Notes under the pieces: generated by a model
Database searches by the model: none
What the model was told of the DNA's origin: nothing
What the model saw: the letters and a program-made list of their open reading frames with translations, nothing else
Part shown: positions 14,892 through 17,340 of the stretch, piece after piece
Numbering within the stretch: the first letter of the stretch is position 1
How the letters are laid out: each line of letters opens with the position of its first letter
Made by a program: the position numbers and the translations under genes
Assembly (NCBI GenBank): GCA_002396005.1
Contig: DGVW01000099.1
Coordinates: 28,139-45,478 of the forward strand
Direction of reading: 5' to 3'
From: Oribacterium sp. UBA4274
GTDB taxonomy: Bacteria > Bacillota > Clostridia > Lachnospirales > Lachnospiraceae
DNA length: 17,340 bases

Positions 14892-16241
14892 ATGACAGAA
14901 ACACCTATTATTACAAAAATGCAGGTTATACCTGTCGCAGGATATGACAGCATGATGATGACATTATCAGGATGTCATGCACCATGTTTTACAAGAAATA
15001 TAGTTGTACTTGAGGATAATGCAGGACATCAGGGAATCGGTGAGATACACGGTGGAGATTATACTTGCGAATGTTTAAATGCAGTTCGTCCTCTTGTAGA
15101 GGGACAACCGATTTCAAAGTATCGTCAGATACTTCAGAAAATACATAAAGCTGCCAATCATGCAGCCGGAGATGATGGTGAGGGTATCCAGACACTGGAT
15201 ATCTCAAAGCTCAAGTTCGTGGTAAAGAGTGAGTGGGCTATTGAGTGCGCTATGCTTGACCTCATGGGACAGTTCCTGAATGTGCCAATGTGTGATCTTC
15301 TTGGTGAGGGTCAGCAGCGTAAGGAAGTTGAGATGCTCGGATACCTTTTCTATGTTTCAGACAAGAAGAAGGTTCCTGCAGGTGATATGCAGTATCTCGA
15401 CGAAAGTGACAGTCTTGATCCATGGTTCCGACTGAGAAGACAGGAGATATTGACACCGGAGAGAATCGTGGAAGAAGCAGAGGCTCTTTCAGAGAAGTAT
15501 GGTTTTAAGAACTTCAAGTTAAAGGGTGGAGTTCTTGCAGGCTCTGATGAAATGGAAGCATGTAAGGCACTGAAAAAACGTTTCCCTGATGCACGTATCA
15601 ATATTGATCCTAACGGTGCATGGAGCCTTAAGGAAGCCATTGATCTCTGCAAGGATATGCATGATGTCATTACATATATGGAAGATCCTTGCGGCCCTGA
15701 AGCAGGTTACTCAAGCCGTGAGATCATGCGTGAGTTTAAAAATGCAACCCAGTTCCAGGTAGCCACTAACATGATAGCTACTGATTGGCGTCAGTTCTAT
15801 CACACAGTGAGTCTCAATGCCTGTGATATTATACTTGCAGATCCTCACTTTTGGGGCTTTGACGGAGCTATCCGTATGTCACAGCTCCTTGATTCATGGG
15901 GACTTACATGGGGTGTACATTCAAACAATCACTTTGATATCACGCTTGCAGCATTTGCTCAGGTCGGTGCTGCTGCAGTTGGTGCCCCTGCTCCGCTTGA
16001 TACTCACTGGATCTGGCAGGATGGACAAAATCTCCTTTATGATACACCACAGATAGTGAACGGTAAGCTTCAGGTACCTGATGCTCCGGGACTCGGTGTG
16101 CATCTCAATATGGAGAGAGTAATGGAAGCTAACAAGCTTTACAACAGCCTTCCGAATCATGACAGGGATGATGCTAAATCCATGCAGTATCTCATTCCGG
16201 GATGGAAGTATGATCATAAGAAACCTTGCCTTGTGAGATGA
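14892..16241 (+). CDS. Glucarate dehydratase-related enolase-superfamily protein (GudX-like)
   Basis: This 449-residue enolase-superfamily member is homologous to gudD just upstream but clearly diverged. The general acid/base and metal residues are kept: K209-L-K211, D239-P-N241, E264, N293, D317 and H343 in GVHSNNHFD. It should therefore be an active acid-sugar dehydratase. KRFPDARI, IATDWRQ and KLQVPDAPGLGV resemble E. coli GudX. The capping-domain loops that shape substrate choice differ from GudD: GEIHGGDYT replaces GEIPGGEKI, QTLDISK replaces QTFDLRT, and a segment at ~160-180 is unlike both. I chose ATG 14892, with GAGGGGG eight or so bases upstream, over in-frame GTG 14877, which would include the ribosome site. 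The exact substrate is unresolved: glucarate, idarate or another aldarate. Confidence 0.88.
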   Translation: MTETPIITKMQVIPVAGYDSMMMTLSGCHAPCFTRNIVVLEDNAGHQGIGEIHGGDYTCECLNAVRPLVEGQPISKYRQILQKIHKAANHAAGDDGEGIQTLDISKLKFVVKSEWAIECAMLDLMGQFLNVPMCDLLGEGQQRKEVEMLGYLFYVSDKKKVPAGDMQYLDESDSLDPWFRLRRQEILTPERIVEEAEALSEKYGFKNFKLKGGVLAGSDEMEACKALKKRFPDARINIDPNGAWSLKEAIDLCKDMHDVITYMEDPCGPEAGYSSREIMREFKNATQFQVATNMIATDWRQFYHTVSLNACDIILADPHFWGFDGAIRMSQLLDSWGLTWGVHSNNHFDITLAAFAQVGAAAVGAPAPLDTHWIWQDGQNLLYDTPQIVNGKLQVPDAPGLGVHLNMERVMEANKLYNSLPNHDRDDAKSMQYLIPGWKYDHKKPCLVR

Positions 16242-16296
16242 ATTAAATAAAGATAAAAAACAGCATGGGTTCAAGGATATTTTGAAAATTTAAAAG

Positions 16297-16336
16297 AGTT
16301 CGTCGTACTATTTAGATGCGACGAACTTTTTTCTTT
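16297..16336 (+). terminator. Strong Rho-independent terminator closing the aldarate locus
   Basis: AGTTCGTCG (16297-16305) is a perfect match to CGACGAACT (16319-16327), with a 13-base loop, A4 before and T6 then CTTTTT after. It lies 55 bases after the gudX-like stop. Confidence 0.92.
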
Positions 16337-16381
16337 TTAAATATACAGGAAGCTAATTGATTAAGTGACCATAAGACAATG

Positions 16382-16470
16382 GTTTTAAAAAAAAATTTTT
16401 AAAAAAAGTTACTTTTAATATTTATTTGTATGGATATAATTATAATATAATAAAGATTATAAAGGGGGCC
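16382..16470 (+). promoter_or_regulatory. AT-rich promoter of the DUF6465-like gene
   Basis: Runs of A and T (16385-16407, like an UP element) precede two abutting TATAAT hexamers (16435-16440, 16441-16446). Ribosome site AAAGGGGG is at 16461-16468, seven bases before ATG. No crisp -35 is visible. The layout suggests strong constitutive expression. Confidence 0.55.
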
Positions 16471-16474
16471 AACC

Positions 16475-16909
16475 ATGGCAGATGAAGTTGTTATGACACA
16501 GGAAGTAACTGCTCCGGTAGAAGAGAATCTAGCTGAAGATCAGAAAACACGCAGAGGTCGTAAGAAAGGAACTACTGCAAAGTCAGGTACAACCGTTAAG
16601 AAGACTGCAGCAAAAACAGCAAGAAAAAAGACTGAGAAGAAGTCTGCAGAAAAAACGGAAAAGGATGATTCCAAATCAAAGACATCTAAGAAATCAGCAG
16701 TGCCTGATCTTAGGTGTAAGTCAATGACTATTGAATTCAATGATAAGAAGTATACTGAGAGTGATCTCTTTGACAGAGTAAAAGCTTACATCAGTACACA
16801 TCCATATATCGTTGCTCATGATATAGAAATTTTCCTTAAACCAAATGATTCATGTGCGTACTTCACAATTGATGGATTCAGCAATCCTGATTTCAGAATT
16901 GAATTGTAA
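16475..16909 (+). CDS. DUF6465-like small basic protein
   Basis: This 144-residue protein has two parts. Residues ~1-22 are acidic. Residues ~23-75 form a low-complexity tail rich in Lys, Thr, Ala and Ser (RRGRKKGTTAKSG, KKTAAKTARKKTEKK), resembling histone H1 tails. Residues ~80-144 form a compact domain (MTIEFNDKKYTESDLFDRVK … VAHDIEIFLKPNDSCAYFTIDG … DFRIEL) that I recognise as DUF6465-like, a family seen chiefly in Lachnospiraceae. The function is unknown; the basic tail would allow nucleic-acid binding. The gene stands alone between two terminators with its own promoter, so it is not part of the aldarate locus. Confidence 0.75.
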   Translation: MADEVVMTQEVTAPVEENLAEDQKTRRGRKKGTTAKSGTTVKKTAAKTARKKTEKKSAEKTEKDDSKSKTSKKSAVPDLRCKSMTIEFNDKKYTESDLFDRVKAYISTHPYIVAHDIEIFLKPNDSCAYFTIDGFSNPDFRIEL

Positions 16910-17206
16910 TTGTAAACAAAATCAAAATATTGAAAACCAAAAAATTTTTTTGAGAAAAAAACCAAAAAATGAACAAAGCCCTATATACGGGAGCATTGCA
17001 ATATGGGAACAGGTCTCTAATCAATCTATTGATTAGGGATCTTTTTATGTGCAATGGTCAAAAAAACTATTTGCAGTTAAATAATTATGTACGATGACTG
17101 CACAGACGTTATGGTCTTTTAACAATTAAAAAGCTAATCACAATAAATGCCATGGTCGATATAAATGTTAGGGGAGATATGGATTAATAACTGACAAGGT
17201 ATATAC
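16910..17206. other. Gap of 297 bases without a gene
   Basis: This is AT-rich non-coding sequence. It contains a direct repeat AACCAAAAAAT (16935-16945, 16960-16970), a T7 run between them, the terminator at 17011-17046, and weak inverted arms TGCAGT/ACTGCA (17072-17077/17097-17102). AGGGGAG at 17170-17176 sits two bases before ATG-GAT-TAA, too close to be a convincing ribosome site. No RNA gene is recognised. Confidence 0.6.
17011..17047 (+). terminator. Rho-independent terminator after the DUF6465-like gene
   Basis: Arms 17011-17024 and 17029-17042 pair over 14 positions, two of them G-T wobbles (core CTAATCAA/TTGATTAG), around tetraloop TCTA. TTTTTAT follows. It lies about 100 bases past the gene's stop, which leaves a long 3' untranslated stretch. 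Confidence 0.85.
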
Positions 17207-17340
17207 ATGGCAACAGCTATTATTTATTACAGCAAACATCATGGTAACACGAAGAAAATTCTTGATGCTATTTCAGCGGAGCATACGGATGTAGAGTTGG
17301 TAGATGTAACTGTAGAGAATCAATTTGATCTTGGCAGTTA
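17207..17340 (+). CDS. Flavodoxin-like protein, 3' end outside window
   Basis: The first 44 codons of a flavodoxin-fold protein are present. MATAIIYYSKHHGNTKKILDAI contains the first beta strand and the phosphate-binding loop (S/T-x-x-G-N-T) that grips FMN, here SKHHGNT at residues 9-15. This is followed by an alpha helix and the second strand VELVDVTVENQ. It probably acts as an electron carrier or FMN-binding reductase in the cytoplasm. The ribosome site is modest (CAAGG, about eight bases upstream of ATG 17207). Length and subtype cannot be judged. Confidence 0.8.
   Translation, partial: MATAIIYYSKHHGNTKKILDAISAEHTDVELVDVTVENQFDLGS

Noticed and set aside
13390..16241. Recent tandem duplication of glucarate dehydratase
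   Set aside because: The two proteins differ over most of their length and in key loops; this is an old or independent pairing, not a fresh repeat.
16935..16970. AACCAAAAAAT direct repeat as part of a repeat array or CRISPR
   Set aside because: Only two copies, low complexity and no spacers of regular size.
17170..17187. Two-codon ATG-GAT-TAA leader peptide before the flavodoxin gene
   Set aside because: The AGGGGAG is only two bases from the ATG, too close for normal initiation, and such short frames are common by chance.

Overview
The window looks like a chromosomal segment of a Gram-positive, AT-rich gut or rumen Clostridia, most probably Lachnospiraceae. This rests on the codon use, strong AGGAGG-type ribosome sites, extracytoplasmic binding proteins built as lipoproteins with Ala/Thr/Ser-rich linkers, and a DUF6465-like gene, a family I associate with Lachnospiraceae. 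The family assignment is an inference from protein style, not a database result.

Left part (1-4740): the tail of an ABC-F translation factor is followed by a glutamate-type amino-acid ABC operon (binding protein, permease 1, permease 2, ATPase). This operon is visibly damaged. The binding protein has lost its promoter, start codon and signal peptide. Permease 1 keeps only its first ~95 residues, followed by a short C-terminal tail in another frame. Permease 2 and the ATPase are intact. A bidirectional terminator closes the operon.

Middle and right part (4780-16335): this is an aldaric acid (sugar diacid) utilisation locus. It holds a galactarate dehydratase (garD), a tripartite tricarboxylate transporter in the order tctB-tctA-tctC, and two enolase-superfamily glucarate dehydratase homologues: one close to GudD, one diverged and closer to GudX. 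Two paralogous LysR regulators are each transcribed divergently from a catabolic unit, LysR1 from garD and LysR2 from tctBAC. GarD and GudD both yield 5-keto-4-deoxy-glucarate, so the locus can be read as uptake of galactarate/glucarate by the TTT system followed by convergent dehydration. No aldolase, decarboxylating dehydratase, reductase or kinase for the next steps lies in the window. A DUF3137-like membrane protein of unknown role sits between tctC and the glucarate dehydratases.

The two LysR control regions share sequence words (TAATTCTACAC and TTTTACTTA). The second also carries an array of AGTAAAACT half-sites around a putative extended -10, and a structured tctB leader. Several hairpins punctuate the locus, at the ends of garD, tctC, gudD, the gudX-like gene and the DUF6465 gene and just before tctC.

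Right end (16336-17340): an AT-rich promoter, a small basic DUF6465-like protein with a terminator, and the first 44 codons of a flavodoxin-like protein cut by the window edge. I saw no tRNA or rRNA genes, CRISPR arrays, insertion sequences or phage genes.
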